The translations under genes and the position numbers were made by a program. A model generated the notes under the pieces. It worked only from the letters and a program-made list of their open reading frames with translations. It had not been told where the DNA came from and did no database searches. 14,894 nt of DNA from Sphingomonas sp. Lineage in GTDB: Bacteria > Pseudomonadota > Alphaproteobacteria > Sphingomonadales > Sphingomonadaceae. Location of the stretch: assembly GCA_019247755.1 (NCBI GenBank), contig JAFBAM010000265.1, forward strand, positions 1-14,894, in the 5' to 3' direction. Shown here piece after piece: positions 1 through 7,441 of the stretch; within the stretch, counting starts at the first letter, position 1; the number at the start of each line of letters is the position of its first letter.

Positions 1-1061
1 GCGACGACCCGGCCGTCAGGCCGCATCGCGACGAGCGCCGCCTGGGCATCGCCAATTTGCGCCCGGCTAATCGCCCGCACGGCGAGTCGTTGGAGATTAC
101 TGTCGAGCGTGGTTTCGACCTTCACCTGCCCGAAGTCGGATTCGAACGCTTGAGCCGCGGAAGGCGCGACCCAGTCGGCGAAATAAGTACCGGCCGGCAG
201 CTTCGCCTCTTGGGAAACCGGGCGCGCAAGCGAAATTGAGTTAGCGCGCTGAGCGCTGACCACACCGGTGTCCGCCATTGCCTTGAGAACGAGCCGGCTG
301 CGTCTCTGGGCGGCTGCCAGATGCTGCGTAGGAGCGAGCCGCGAGGGTGCCTGCACCAGGCCGGCGAGCATCGCCGACTGGGCGAGCGACAGGTTCTCCG
401 GATCACGGTGGAAATAATGATGCGACGCGGCGCGCAGCCCATAAACGCCGTCGCCAAAATAAACGCTAGAGAGGTAGCGCGACAGGATCTCCTGCTTCGT
501 TAGCCAAGCCTCGAGCCAGAAGGCGATGATCACCTCTTGCGCCTTGCGCTTGATGGTTCGGTCGCCCGACAGGAAGCTGGTCTTGGCGAGCTGCTGAGTG
601 ATCGTGCTACCGCCCTGGCGCACGCCGCCTCCTCGAAGGTCAGCTAGCAGCGCACGACCTATGCCGCGAGGGTCGATTCCCCAATGGCTGTAAAAACGCC
701 GGTCCTCGATCGCAACGAACGCAGCGGGCGTCTGCGGATTGAGCTTGGCGACGTCGACGGGCGCTTCCTTGATTGCCCCCCGCAGGGCAATCGGTCGGCC
801 GTCATCGCTCAGAAGGAGCAGCGCCGGGTCCGCGAGCGGCTCGAGAGCTCGCGACAATGGGGCGGTGATGACGAGCCAAACTATCGTCACGAATATGAGG
901 CCAGCGATAGAATAGACTACGATCGGCCACCGCCGACGCTTGCGGGGCGGCGGTTCCTGCTCATCGCTCGGGAACCCTGCGCCATTTCCAAGCGGATTGG
1001 GCAGCTCTTCGACCGGCACACCGTCGCGAGTCCAGATTTCGTCCTTCTCGGCTACTCTCAT
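1..1061 (-). CDS. GT51 peptidoglycan glycosyltransferase (class A PBP), C-terminus beyond window
   Basis: The minus strand is open from an ATG at 1061 to the left edge, giving 353 complete codons. An in-frame stop at 1080-1082 fixes the start. There is a short acidic/proline-rich cytoplasmic N-terminus, a basic patch (residues 40-44, RKRRR), one membrane anchor (about 45-67), then a GT51 domain. Motifs are EDRRFYSHWGID at 119-130 with catalytic Glu119, RQGGSTITQQLAK at 148-160, RKAQEVIIA at 172-180 with the second acidic residue Glu176, and EILSRYLSSVYFG at 191-203. GT51 enzymes polymerise lipid II into glycan strands at the periplasmic face. Residues 310-353 (VETTLDSNLQ and the following segment) resemble the linker leading into a transpeptidase domain, which would lie outside the window. 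The family's usual YLN in motif 4 is YLS here. It is transcribed divergently from the solute-binding protein gene. A class A PBP is more likely than a monofunctional MtgA because the protein continues past the GT domain. Confidence 0.92.
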   Translation of the reverse strand, partial: MRVAEKDEIWTRDGVPVEELPNPLGNGAGFPSDEQEPPPRKRRRWPIVVYSIAGLIFVTIVWLVITAPLSRALEPLADPALLLLSDDGRPIALRGAIKEAPVDVAKLNPQTPAAFVAIEDRRFYSHWGIDPRGIGRALLADLRGGGVRQGGSTITQQLAKTSFLSGDRTIKRKAQEVIIAFWLEAWLTKQEILSRYLSSVYFGDGVYGLRAASHHYFHRDPENLSLAQSAMLAGLVQAPSRLAPTQHLAAAQRRSRLVLKAMADTGVVSAQRANSISLARPVSQEAKLPAGTYFADWVAPSAAQAFESDFGQVKVETTLDSNLQRLAVRAISRAQIGDAQAALVAMRPDGRVV

Positions 1062-1163
1062 CTTACTCGCCGGGCTCGCTCAAAGTGATTTAGTTCAGTA
1101 ATACAGCTTGGACGAGATATCCAGATGCTTGCTGAATAGAGCGTTGCGGGTAAACGAGCGACC
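1062..1163. promoter_or_regulatory. Divergent intergenic region between PBP and solute-binding protein genes
   Basis: These 102 bases separate two divergent starts, so promoters for both genes should lie here. The region is more AT-rich than the flanking genes. I could not find a convincing -35/-10 pair with normal spacing in either direction, nor a long palindrome. Confidence 0.4.
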
Positions 1164-2624
1164 ATGCGGCGCCAGCTTCTCCTGCTGCTGATCCCGGCGA
1201 TCATGCTGGTCCCTGAAGCATGCCGCCAGCAGCCCGAAGGCGCAATGAGTACAGTCGTGATTGGCGGCGAGCCGAAAGTTCGCGATCCGGCGCTAGGACC
1301 GCTTCCGCCCGAAGACGCGCTTCTGCTCCAGAATGTCGCTCAGGGCCTCGTCCGCTTTGACGCAAGTGGGAATATCGTGGGCGGACTGGCGGAGCGGTGG
1401 AACGTCAGTGACGACGGTCTCAGCTACATTTTCCGGCTGACCTCCGCACGATGGCCCGACGGCAACAAGGTCACGGCGACGCAAGTCGCGAAGCTGCTCA
1501 AGCGACAACTCGCTGAGCGAAGTCGCAACTCGATGAAGGATTCCCTGGGCGCGGTGGAGGACGTTATCGCGATGACCGATCGAGTCATCGAGATCCAGCT
1601 GGTTGCACCGCGGCCAAACCTGCTTTCGCTGCTCGCCCAGCCAGAGCTCTCGATCCTTCGTGACCGCGACGGAACTGGGCCCTTTACAATGAAGCCCAGT
1701 ACCCGCGCGGGCCGCGAGCTTCGGCTTGAGCGCGAGGTTGAAGGCAGCGACGAGGACGAGAAACAGAAAGAAGAAGTCCTTCTCTCGGGAGCATCAGCCG
1801 CGGACGCCATTGCCGAATTTGCGAACGACAAGGCGGACCTAGTGCTTGGCGGCACCTTCATTGATCTGCCGCTTGCGCAACGGGCGAAGCTACCAAGGGG
1901 GACGCTTCGCTTCGATCCGGCTTCGGGCCTCTTTGGACTAGTGCCGACACGAACCGGTAAGAGCTTTGATAACCCGAAGCTCAGGTACGTGCTGGGCCAA
2001 GCCATTGACCGCGCCAATTACGTAGGAACGCTAGGCGTGCCCGGCCTCGCCGCGCGTGCGACATTGCTGGAGCCTGGTCTCGATGGCTTGCCAACGCCCG
2101 CCGTACCGGCGTGGTTCGGCACTCCGCTCAGCGATCGCCTTTCCACGCTCAAGGCGCAGCTGCAAAAGCAGCTTGGCAAGACCAAGCCGGTCATCCGCCT
2201 CGCACTTCCGGAAGGGCCGGGTAGCGACATCCTATTTCGGGAACTGCAGCGCGACTGGGGGGCCATCGGCTTGAGTGTCGAACGCGCGCCGAACGGTGCA
2301 ACCGCCGACTTCGTACTGATTGACGAAGTCGCGCCTTCCTCTTCGCCCGCGTGGTTCGTTCGGCGCTTTCGGTGCGACGCGGTTGCGGTCTGCGATGCAA
2401 AAGCTGACGAACTCATGGACGCCGCGCGAGAAACCCCGGTCGCGGCCCAGCGCTACGCGTTGCTCGCCCAGGCCGCAGGCCTCATCGACGAAGGCCAGTT
2501 GTTCATTCCTATCGCCGCTCCCGTGCGATGGTCATTGGTCTCCGCACGCGTCCAGGGCTTCGCCGGGAACCGTTACGCCCGTCACACGCTCACAGACCTC
2601 GGACAACAGCCCGGCAAGGACTAG
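1164..2624 (+). CDS. ABC transporter substrate-binding protein, family 5 (SBP_bac_5)
   Basis: A 486-residue exported protein. It has a hydrophobic leader with two arginines (residues 1-19). Cys20 follows PEA, a poor lipobox match, so lipoprotein anchoring is possible but unproven. Residues 69-110 carry the family 5 signature: GLVRFDASGNIVGGLAERW, then S-x-DG-x-x-Y-x-F-x-L and WPDG with a downstream VTATQV. This fold is typical of peptide/nickel/dipeptide binding proteins that deliver ligands to an ABC permease in the inner membrane. An acidic, lysine-rich insertion (about 193-208) is unusual. No permease or ATPase gene is present in the window, so the ligand and the partner transporter are unknown. 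The ATG at 1164 has only a weak ribosome binding site. The DUF4112 gene starts 2 bases after the stop, suggesting co-transcription. Confidence 0.85.
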   Translation: MRRQLLLLLIPAIMLVPEACRQQPEGAMSTVVIGGEPKVRDPALGPLPPEDALLLQNVAQGLVRFDASGNIVGGLAERWNVSDDGLSYIFRLTSARWPDGNKVTATQVAKLLKRQLAERSRNSMKDSLGAVEDVIAMTDRVIEIQLVAPRPNLLSLLAQPELSILRDRDGTGPFTMKPSTRAGRELRLEREVEGSDEDEKQKEEVLLSGASAADAIAEFANDKADLVLGGTFIDLPLAQRAKLPRGTLRFDPASGLFGLVPTRTGKSFDNPKLRYVLGQAIDRANYVGTLGVPGLAARATLLEPGLDGLPTPAVPAWFGTPLSDRLSTLKAQLQKQLGKTKPVIRLALPEGPGSDILFRELQRDWGAIGLSVERAPNGATADFVLIDEVAPSSSPAWFVRRFRCDAVAVCDAKADELMDAARETPVAAQRYALLAQAAGLIDEGQLFIPIAAPVRWSLVSARVQGFAGNRYARHTLTDLGQQPGKD

Positions 2625-2626
2625 GC

Positions 2627-3055
2627 ATGGCGATTCCGAAGGACGAGAAGCTGCCATTTCCCAGTGTCCGCACCGACCCCCAGTCGGTGCGCCAGCGCGT
2701 GGACGCGATGGAAAAACTGCTGGAGCGAATGTTTGTCTTGCCGGGCATCAACAAGCCGATCGGCCTCGACGTCATCCTGGACCTCGTCCCCGGCGTTGGG
2801 GACATCGCGGCAGCGGCCCTTGGCGCCTACATCGTTTGGGAAGCGAAGAACCTTGGCATGTCGAAGACGCAGATGGCCCGGATGGCGGGAAATGTCGGGT
2901 TCGACTTCGCGCTTGGATTGATTCCTTGGATCGGCGCAATCCCGGACTTCTTCTTCCGGTCGAACACCCGCAACTTGCGGATGATCAAGCGCCACCTGGA
3001 CAAGCACCATCCCGGCACTCGAACGATCGAGGGCGAGGTGACCAGCCGCGGCTAA
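2627..3055 (+). CDS. DUF4112 domain-containing protein
   Basis: A 142-residue protein. The ATG at 2627 was chosen because AGGA (2617-2620) lies 6 bases upstream and because the longer in-frame version would bury its N-terminus inside the previous gene. The DUF4112 pattern is clear: an N-terminal helix ending in LPGINKPIGLD, then LDLVPGVGD (about 50-58), an alanine-rich hydrophobic stretch, and GLIPWIGAIPDFFFRSN (about 101-117). This is the family's repeated P-G-x-GD / P-x-x-G-x-x-PD layout, and the segments are likely membrane-associated. Function is unknown for the family. It follows the solute-binding protein by 2 bases and overlaps the tail of the converging TonB-like gene by 4 bases. Confidence 0.87.
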   Translation: MAIPKDEKLPFPSVRTDPQSVRQRVDAMEKLLERMFVLPGINKPIGLDVILDLVPGVGDIAAAALGAYIVWEAKNLGMSKTQMARMAGNVGFDFALGLIPWIGAIPDFFFRSNTRNLRMIKRHLDKHHPGTRTIEGEVTSRG

Positions 3056-3762
3056 TGACCGTGCGGAATCCACTCGTGATCGCCTTCGACATTGTCGGCG
3101 ATCGGACGGCCGTACCGGTCAGCGCTGGGGCGGTAGCGGAATCGCTGCACGATCAGTCGGCAAGTCAGCGCATCGAGCTCCGGCACCCCGCTCGTTTGGG
3201 TGATTGAGCAGCGGCTGACGAGGCCGGTCGGTTCGACCCTGAACAGCACGCCCACGACGCCGCCGATTCCGGCGTCACGGAGGTGGCGTGGATAGTCGCG
3301 AGGCGTGATCTCACCAGCGATCTGCTCGAGCTCCGTTCCTCCCTCTCCATCGCCATAGCCGTTGCCACCAGCCCCTCCCCCGGCCCCAGCGCCAACGGCG
3401 GGCCCGGTCCCGGTCCCACCGCCGGAGGGAGCAGCGGACGGTTGAATTGCAACGATGGGCGTTACTGAAGGCGGAGCATGCGTTGGTTGCAGACCGGGCG
3501 AACCGCCGAGCTTTTCCGGCTCGGTCTTGGGCGCTGAATCTTGCCACCGCTCGATGACGCGCTGAATCGGCGTCGGCGGAGGCGGCTTGTCGAGGGTGAT
3601 TGCGATCAGCTTCTCCACCGCGTCCGAAGGATGCGTGAGGTCGACCCTCAGCCCGCGCAGCAGAATGATTGCCAAAACGGCTTGGACGGCGGCGACCGCG
3701 GCGAGCGCGTAGATGCGCTCCCGCGCCCGAGCGATTGATCGATGGGAAACGTAAGCGGGCAC
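3052..3762 (-). CDS. TonB-family protein with glycine-rich linker
   Basis: A 236-residue protein starting at a GTG. It has a basic N-terminus, a single membrane anchor (about 18-36), a proline-containing stretch (KPPPPTP, about 59-65), a glycine/alanine-rich linker (about 113-147), and a C-terminal TonB-type domain (about 155-232). The last holds the typical YPRHLRDAGIGGVVGV and a C-terminal fold region with RFRYRPS. TonB proteins couple the ExbB/ExbD proton channel to outer-membrane receptors, but TonB_C proteins without a nearby exbBD or receptor often have other, poorly known roles. The gene lies 19 bases downstream of the glycine-zipper gene on the same strand, so it may share that gene's promoter. 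Its stop overlaps the DUF4112 gene tail to tail. The linker is glycine-rich where classical TonB is Pro-Glu/Pro-Lys-rich. Confidence 0.85.
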   Translation of the reverse strand: MPAYVSHRSIARARERIYALAAVAAVQAVLAIILLRGLRVDLTHPSDAVEKLIAITLDKPPPPTPIQRVIERWQDSAPKTEPEKLGGSPGLQPTHAPPSVTPIVAIQPSAAPSGGGTGTGPAVGAGAGGGAGGNGYGDGEGGTELEQIAGEITPRDYPRHLRDAGIGGVVGVLFRVEPTGLVSRCSITQTSGVPELDALTCRLIVQRFRYRPSADRYGRPIADNVEGDHEWIPHGH

Positions 3763-3781
3763 GACTGCGCCCGCCCAGTCT

Positions 3782-4105
3782 CTAGCGGTAGTAGCAGCGA
3801 CGCTTCGCCGTCATGCTGCGGTCGATTGCACCTCCAGCCACGACGCCGCCGACCGCTCCAGCCGCCGCACCGAGCAACCCGCCGCCGAGAACCTTGCTGC
3901 CAACTACCGCGCCGGTCACGCCGCCGACCACCTTGCCCGTCGCAGCCGACGAATGGCGGCAGTACTTACGCGCATAGTATGTGCGGCCGTGATAGCGGTG
4001 ATGATGAGCATAATAAGTGGAATGCGCCGAGGCTGGCGCAGCGATCGGGACGCCACTGGTCGCCACGACGGAAGCTGCAGTCAGGATCTTCATCAGATTT
4101 TTCAT
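3782..4105 (-). CDS. Secreted glycine-zipper protein
   Basis: A 107-residue protein. A signal peptide of about 27 residues ends in APASA before a His/Tyr/Arg-rich mature N-terminus (HSTYYAHHHRYHGRTYY). This is followed by a glycine-zipper segment (about 57-94) rich in GxxxG spacings, and a short basic tail. Similar small periplasmic or outer-membrane proteins with a glycine zipper are common in alphaproteobacteria, often annotated as glycine zipper 2TM domain proteins. They are thought to sit in or on the envelope; the role is unknown. Upstream, at 4240-4264 on the opposite side of a 134-base leader, is a match to the EcfG general-stress promoter, pointing to stress induction. The TonB-like gene follows 19 bases downstream. 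Confidence 0.82.
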   Translation of the reverse strand: MKNLMKILTAASVVATSGVPIAAPASAHSTYYAHHHRYHGRTYYARKYCRHSSAATGKVVGGVTGAVVGSKVLGGGLLGAAAGAVGGVVAGGAIDRSMTAKRRCYYR

Positions 4106-4309
4106 AGTGTCAATCTCACTCTCTCGTTTTCCGGATCGCCATACTAACGAGGATTTCTTGCCCGTATCTGTCAGACATCCTCGGTAACGATAGGCCGTGC
4201 GCCCGTAGAGACGCTCGGTAAGGTTTGGTATTCGTCACTAACGGCAAACGGCCGTTACTGTTCCGTTGTGGCTCCGCAACGAGTAAATGCGGACCTCAGG
4301 GGAACAAGC
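4106..4309. other. 204-base divergent intergenic region with several short repeats
   Basis: The region separates the glycine-zipper gene (minus) from the MAPEG gene (plus). Besides the EcfG-like promoter it contains an inverted repeat CGAGGAT (4148-4154) / ATCCTCG (4177-4183), a direct repeat CTCGGTAA (4180-4187 and 4214-4221), and the hairpin TAACGGC-N5-GCCGTTA (4239-4257). I see no open reading frame worth calling. The start of the MAPEG gene could be regulated from here, but no clear housekeeping promoter on the plus strand was found. Confidence 0.5.
4240..4264 (-). promoter_or_regulatory. Putative EcfG (general stress sigma factor) promoter
   Basis: On the minus strand a -35 element GGAAC (4264-4260) is followed after exactly 16 bases by CGTT (4243-4240). 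This matches the alphaproteobacterial EcfG consensus GGAAC-N16/17-CGTT at every fixed position. It points toward the glycine-zipper gene and would give a leader of roughly 130 bases. The spacer overlaps an inverted repeat (TAACGGC/GCCGTTA at 4239-4257), so part of the site could also be an operator. The match is seen in the sequence; sigma-factor use is inferred. Confidence 0.6.
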
Positions 4310-4822
4310 ATGACCAAGGATCAACGGGCCGTCGCCATCGGAGCATCGAGCGGTACGCTTACGATGCTCTTGCTAATTTGGGGCCTCTCGAAAGTCATTC
4401 CTTCACCGGCGATTGCAGACGCAGCCGCAGATCGCCTCGCTTATGCCCTGCATTGGGCGGTACTCCCGGCGCTCGTTTTCTTCACCATGATTGTGGCCGT
4501 GGGGAACGCGCGCTTTGCTAGCGAGGCCATCGATCCAACGCTCGGCAAGGAAAGCCAGAAGATGGTCGTCGACGGGCGGGTCGCCGATAATACTACCCAA
4601 CAGTTCTTGCTGTTCATGGTCGGAATCTTGGCGCTCTCGGTGAGTTTACCGCTTGCCCGCATGAGCATTGTGGCAGCGGTCGCGATTACCTTCGTGATCA
4701 TGCGGATCGCGTTCTGGGTCGGCTACCGCATCAAGCCTGTCCACCGCGCCTTCGGATTCGCTTCGACAGCGTACCTCAATCTTGGAATGATGCTCGCGAC
4801 TTTATGGTTTTGGCTGCGCTAG
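4310..4822 (+). CDS. MAPEG-family membrane protein
   Basis: A 170-residue integral membrane protein with four hydrophobic segments (about 14-28, 44-65, 98-140 as a close pair, and 150-169). The loop after helix 2 carries a polar stretch with DGRVADNTTQQFLLF, which matches the R-x-x-N-x-x-E/Q region of MAPEG proteins (microsomal glutathione S-transferase/leukotriene synthase superfamily). Bacterial members are mostly uncharacterised; some have glutathione transferase or peroxidase activity. The ATG at 4310 was chosen over a GTG at 4268 because AGGGGA (about 4298-4303) sits 6-7 bases upstream of it. The gene stands alone on the plus strand and converges with nadA, only 7 bases apart. Confidence 0.8.
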   Translation: MTKDQRAVAIGASSGTLTMLLLIWGLSKVIPSPAIADAAADRLAYALHWAVLPALVFFTMIVAVGNARFASEAIDPTLGKESQKMVVDGRVADNTTQQFLLFMVGILALSVSLPLARMSIVAAVAITFVIMRIAFWVGYRIKPVHRAFGFASTAYLNLGMMLATLWFWLR

Positions 4823-4829
4823 CGGGCAG

Positions 4830-5861
4830 CTAGTCTCCGCTGATCGCCGGATCGATCTCCTCGGGATGATCGATGATGGGTTTGCCGACGTCGCCCTGCC
4901 CAACCGTCCGGCCAGCCATCTCAAGCATCCGCTCTAGCGGAACACGCGCACGTCCCATGACTTCCGCTGACAACTCAATCCGGGGCTCTAAGTCGCGAAG
5001 CGCAACATAGAGTTTCTCAAGCGTGTTGAGCGCCATGTACGGGCACATGTTGCAATTGCAGTTTCCGTCGCCGCCCGGAACTCCGATGAAGGTCTTGTTC
5101 GGCGCCGCCTTCTCCATCTGGTGGATGATGTGCGGCTCGGTCGCCACGAGGATCGTCCCGGCTGGCGAGTTCAGCGCGAAATCAAGTATCGACTTCGTAC
5201 TCCCCACGTGGTCGGCATGGTCGATGATGTGCGGCGGACATTCGGGGTGCGCCGCCACTGGAGCGCCGGGATGCTCGGCCTTGAGCTTCAGGAGCTCAGT
5301 CTCGCTGAAGGCCTGGTGGACGATGCAGATGCCGGGCCACAGCAACATGTCACGGCCCGTCTTCCTGGCCAGGTAGCCGCCGAGATGCCGGTCGGGACCG
5401 AAGATGATCTTCTGGTCCATCGGAATCTGCTTGAGGATGATGTCGGCAGATGAGCTCGTGACGATAATATCGGAGAGCGCTTTCACCGCCGCCGAGCAGT
5501 TGATGTAGGTGAGCGCAATATGGTCCGGGTGCGCGGCGCGGAAGGCGGCGAACTGGTCGGGCGGGCAACTGTCCTCCAGGGAGCAGCCGGCGTCCATGTC
5601 GGGAAGGACCACGATTTTCTCGGGGGACAGGATCTTCGCCGTCTCGGCCATGAACCGGACGCCGCAGAAGGCGATCACGTCGGCGTCGGTCTCCGCGGCC
5701 TTGCGCGACAGATCGAGGCTGTCACCGACGAAGTCCGCCAGATCCTGGATCTCCGGCTTCTGGTAATAATGCGCGAGGATCACCGCGTTGCGCTCGCTCT
5801 TCAGCCGCTCGATCTCGCTGAGCAGGTCTAGTCCTTTGAGGCTGTTGGTCTGAACCGTCAC
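4830..5861 (-). CDS. nadA: Quinolinate synthase NadA
   Basis: A 343-residue quinolinate synthase. It condenses iminoaspartate with dihydroxyacetone phosphate to quinolinate in de novo NAD synthesis, using a [4Fe-4S] cluster. The three cluster ligands are visible: Cys93 (AGCSLEDSC), Cys179 (GICIVHQAF) and Cys273 (CNCNMCPYM, next to MALNTL). Other family motifs are HYYQKPEIQDLADFVGDSL (about 31-49), FCGVRFMAETAKIL (65-78), NCSAAVKA (121-128) and GPDRHLGGYL (155-164). It starts at a GTG whose first bases overlap the stop of the DUF4230 gene (GTGA), with GGGGGA 7-12 bases before it. nadB and nadC are not in the window. Length and motifs fit a complete, functional enzyme. Confidence 0.98.
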   Translation of the reverse strand: MTVQTNSLKGLDLLSEIERLKSERNAVILAHYYQKPEIQDLADFVGDSLDLSRKAAETDADVIAFCGVRFMAETAKILSPEKIVVLPDMDAGCSLEDSCPPDQFAAFRAAHPDHIALTYINCSAAVKALSDIIVTSSSADIILKQIPMDQKIIFGPDRHLGGYLARKTGRDMLLWPGICIVHQAFSETELLKLKAEHPGAPVAAHPECPPHIIDHADHVGSTKSILDFALNSPAGTILVATEPHIIHQMEKAAPNKTFIGVPGGDGNCNCNMCPYMALNTLEKLYVALRDLEPRIELSAEVMGRARVPLERMLEMAGRTVGQGDVGKPIIDHPEEIDPAISGD

Positions 5862-6577
5862 TTCGTTCCCCCGGCAGCGCGCCTGCGCTCGGCTTCCTTG
5901 ATCGCCTCCTCATATGGGGTTGAGAGATCAAGATAGGAAGCTTCGTCCGTTCCCTCAGTCGGGAAGCGCGCGACCACCTTCGCATCCTTGAAGCCGGCCG
6001 CGATCAGGGGCATCGCGAAGCTGCGCTCGACGGCCAGGCGGGCGGCCTGGTGAGCCAGCCGCATCGGCACTTGCGCCTGGGCTTGCTTCCGAAGATCGGT
6101 GACCGCTTTCGCCCGGTTGGCGGAATCGAGCTGCTCGCTGGCGTTGGTCAGGGCAGACAGCACCCCCCCTTCGCCATATTCCTGCGCGCTGGCAAGGTCG
6201 ACGTCGGGACCGGCAATTTCGACTTCTGGCAGCTTGACGCTCAGCGTCTTTGTGGAAGGATCCCAACGGACGTCGTTGGGCTGCAGTTTCGACAGGTCGA
6301 GTTCATATCGGACATCACCAGGAAGGATCAAAGTTCGTTTCGACGAAAAACCAAATCGGCTCGTCTCGCTGGTAGTTACCGAGACGTAGCGAGCAACGAA
6401 GGCGATCAGGCGGTTCTCCGCTCGCATCGATTGCAGGCTCGCGCTGGCGATCGTCTTGGGGTTGGGACCCCCGAAAATCCGATCAGCAACGCCGGTAGTG
6501 ACACCGAGCAACAGACCAAGGACCAGCGCGATGGCAATCATCGCAAACACCAGCGGCTTGTTCAGACGGCTTTCCAT
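5858..6577 (-). CDS. DUF4230 domain-containing membrane-anchored protein
   Basis: A 239-residue protein with an N-terminal membrane anchor (about 8-32) and a DUF4230 domain (about 50-225). Recognisable family features are RLIAFVARYVSVTTSE, FSSKRTLILPGDVRYELDL and LSVKLPEVEI, followed by long amphipathic helices. DUF4230 proteins have no assigned function; the body is probably periplasmic or surface-facing. The ATG has AGGA 5 bases upstream. It overlaps the hydrolase gene upstream by 16 bases and nadA downstream by 4 bases (GTGA), so the three are probably translated from one message. Nothing in its sequence explains the link with NAD synthesis. Confidence 0.88.
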   Translation of the reverse strand: MESRLNKPLVFAMIAIALVLGLLLGVTTGVADRIFGGPNPKTIASASLQSMRAENRLIAFVARYVSVTTSETSRFGFSSKRTLILPGDVRYELDLSKLQPNDVRWDPSTKTLSVKLPEVEIAGPDVDLASAQEYGEGGVLSALTNASEQLDSANRAKAVTDLRKQAQAQVPMRLAHQAARLAVERSFAMPLIAAGFKDAKVVARFPTEGTDEASYLDLSTPYEEAIKEAERRRAAGGTK

Positions 6578-7425
6578 ATGTCCTGCTGCTGTTCAACGAG
6601 CCCGCGCCGCTCCAGGTCCAGCAAGTGCGCATAGACCGAGCCGCCGGCCGCGGGCACGAGACGCGGATCGAGCGCCGGATAGGCATTGGCGACAATGTCC
6701 GAAATGATTCTCGGCCTCTCAGCGACCAACGCCAGGATCTGCTTCTCACGGTGCATCCGATGGCCAACGAGGTGCCGCACATATTGCTGCGGGTTGGTCA
6801 CCGCGGGCCCATGCGCTGGATAGTAGACGCGGTCGTCGCGCCGCCGCAGTTTGTCCAGGCTTCGCATGTAAGCAGCCATGTCGCCGTCGGGCGGGACGAC
6901 CACAGTGGTGGACCAGCCCATCACATGATCGCCGCTGAACAAGCCGCCGCGATAGGCGAAACACAGGTGGTTCGACGTATGTCCAGGTGTCGCGACCGCG
7001 ATAAGCGGCTCGCCATCGACCGCCAGATTCTCTCCGTCCGCAAGCACGCGATCGGGTCCGTAATCGCCGTCGAAGGCAGCGTCGGCGCGCGGTCCGACCG
7101 TCTCCAGCGCGAGCGGCGCGCAGCCGATGATCGGTGCACCCGTTCGCTCCGCCAAAGGCTTCGCCGCCGGACTGTGGTCGCGATGCGTATGCGTGCACAC
7201 GATCGCCGCGACAGGCCGTCCGCCGATGGCTTTCTCCAGGGCATCGATATGCTCAGGCAAATCAGGGCCCGGGTCGATCACCGCGACCTCGCTCATACCG
7301 ATAAGGTAGGTCTGTGTGCCGTAGTAAGTGAAAGCGGAGGGATTGTGGGCGAGCACCCGTGCGATGCCGGGCTCCAACTGCTCGAGTTTGGCGTACCGGG
7401 CGTCCACGGTTGCGGCGTCTGCCAT
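6562..7425 (-). CDS. Metallo-beta-lactamase-fold hydrolase with C-terminal winged helix (LACTB2-like)
   Basis: A 287-residue MBL-fold protein. Metal ligands are all present: HTHRDH (His79, His81, Asp83, His84), His149 (PGHTSNH), Asp166 (FSGDH) and His205 (PAHG). The GDHVMGWSTT segment and the C-terminal winged-helix-like region (about 225-285, REKQILALV to AHLLDLERRGLV) are typical of the LACTB2-like subgroup, whose known members include an endoribonuclease and various thioesterase or hydrolase annotations. The actual substrate cannot be read from sequence. The start ATG at 7425 lies 17 bases after the stop of the secreted hypothetical protein gene, and the end overlaps the DUF4230 gene by 16 bases. 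Confidence 0.93.
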   Translation of the reverse strand: MADAATVDARYAKLEQLEPGIARVLAHNPSAFTYYGTQTYLIGMSEVAVIDPGPDLPEHIDALEKAIGGRPVAAIVCTHTHRDHSPAAKPLAERTGAPIIGCAPLALETVGPRADAAFDGDYGPDRVLADGENLAVDGEPLIAVATPGHTSNHLCFAYRGGLFSGDHVMGWSTTVVVPPDGDMAAYMRSLDKLRRRDDRVYYPAHGPAVTNPQQYVRHLVGHRMHREKQILALVAERPRIISDIVANAYPALDPRLVPAAGGSVYAHLLDLERRGLVEQQQDIWKAV

Positions 7426-7441
7426 GCCGACGCTGCGGACG

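Noticed and set aside
684..1088. Plus-strand 134-codon frame at the left end
   Set aside because: It is the complement of the GT51 catalytic region, whose minus-strand motifs are unmistakable.
2320..3207. 295-codon plus-strand frame across the solute-binding and DUF4112 genes
   Set aside because: It overlaps two real genes in another frame and has no domain or ribosome binding site.
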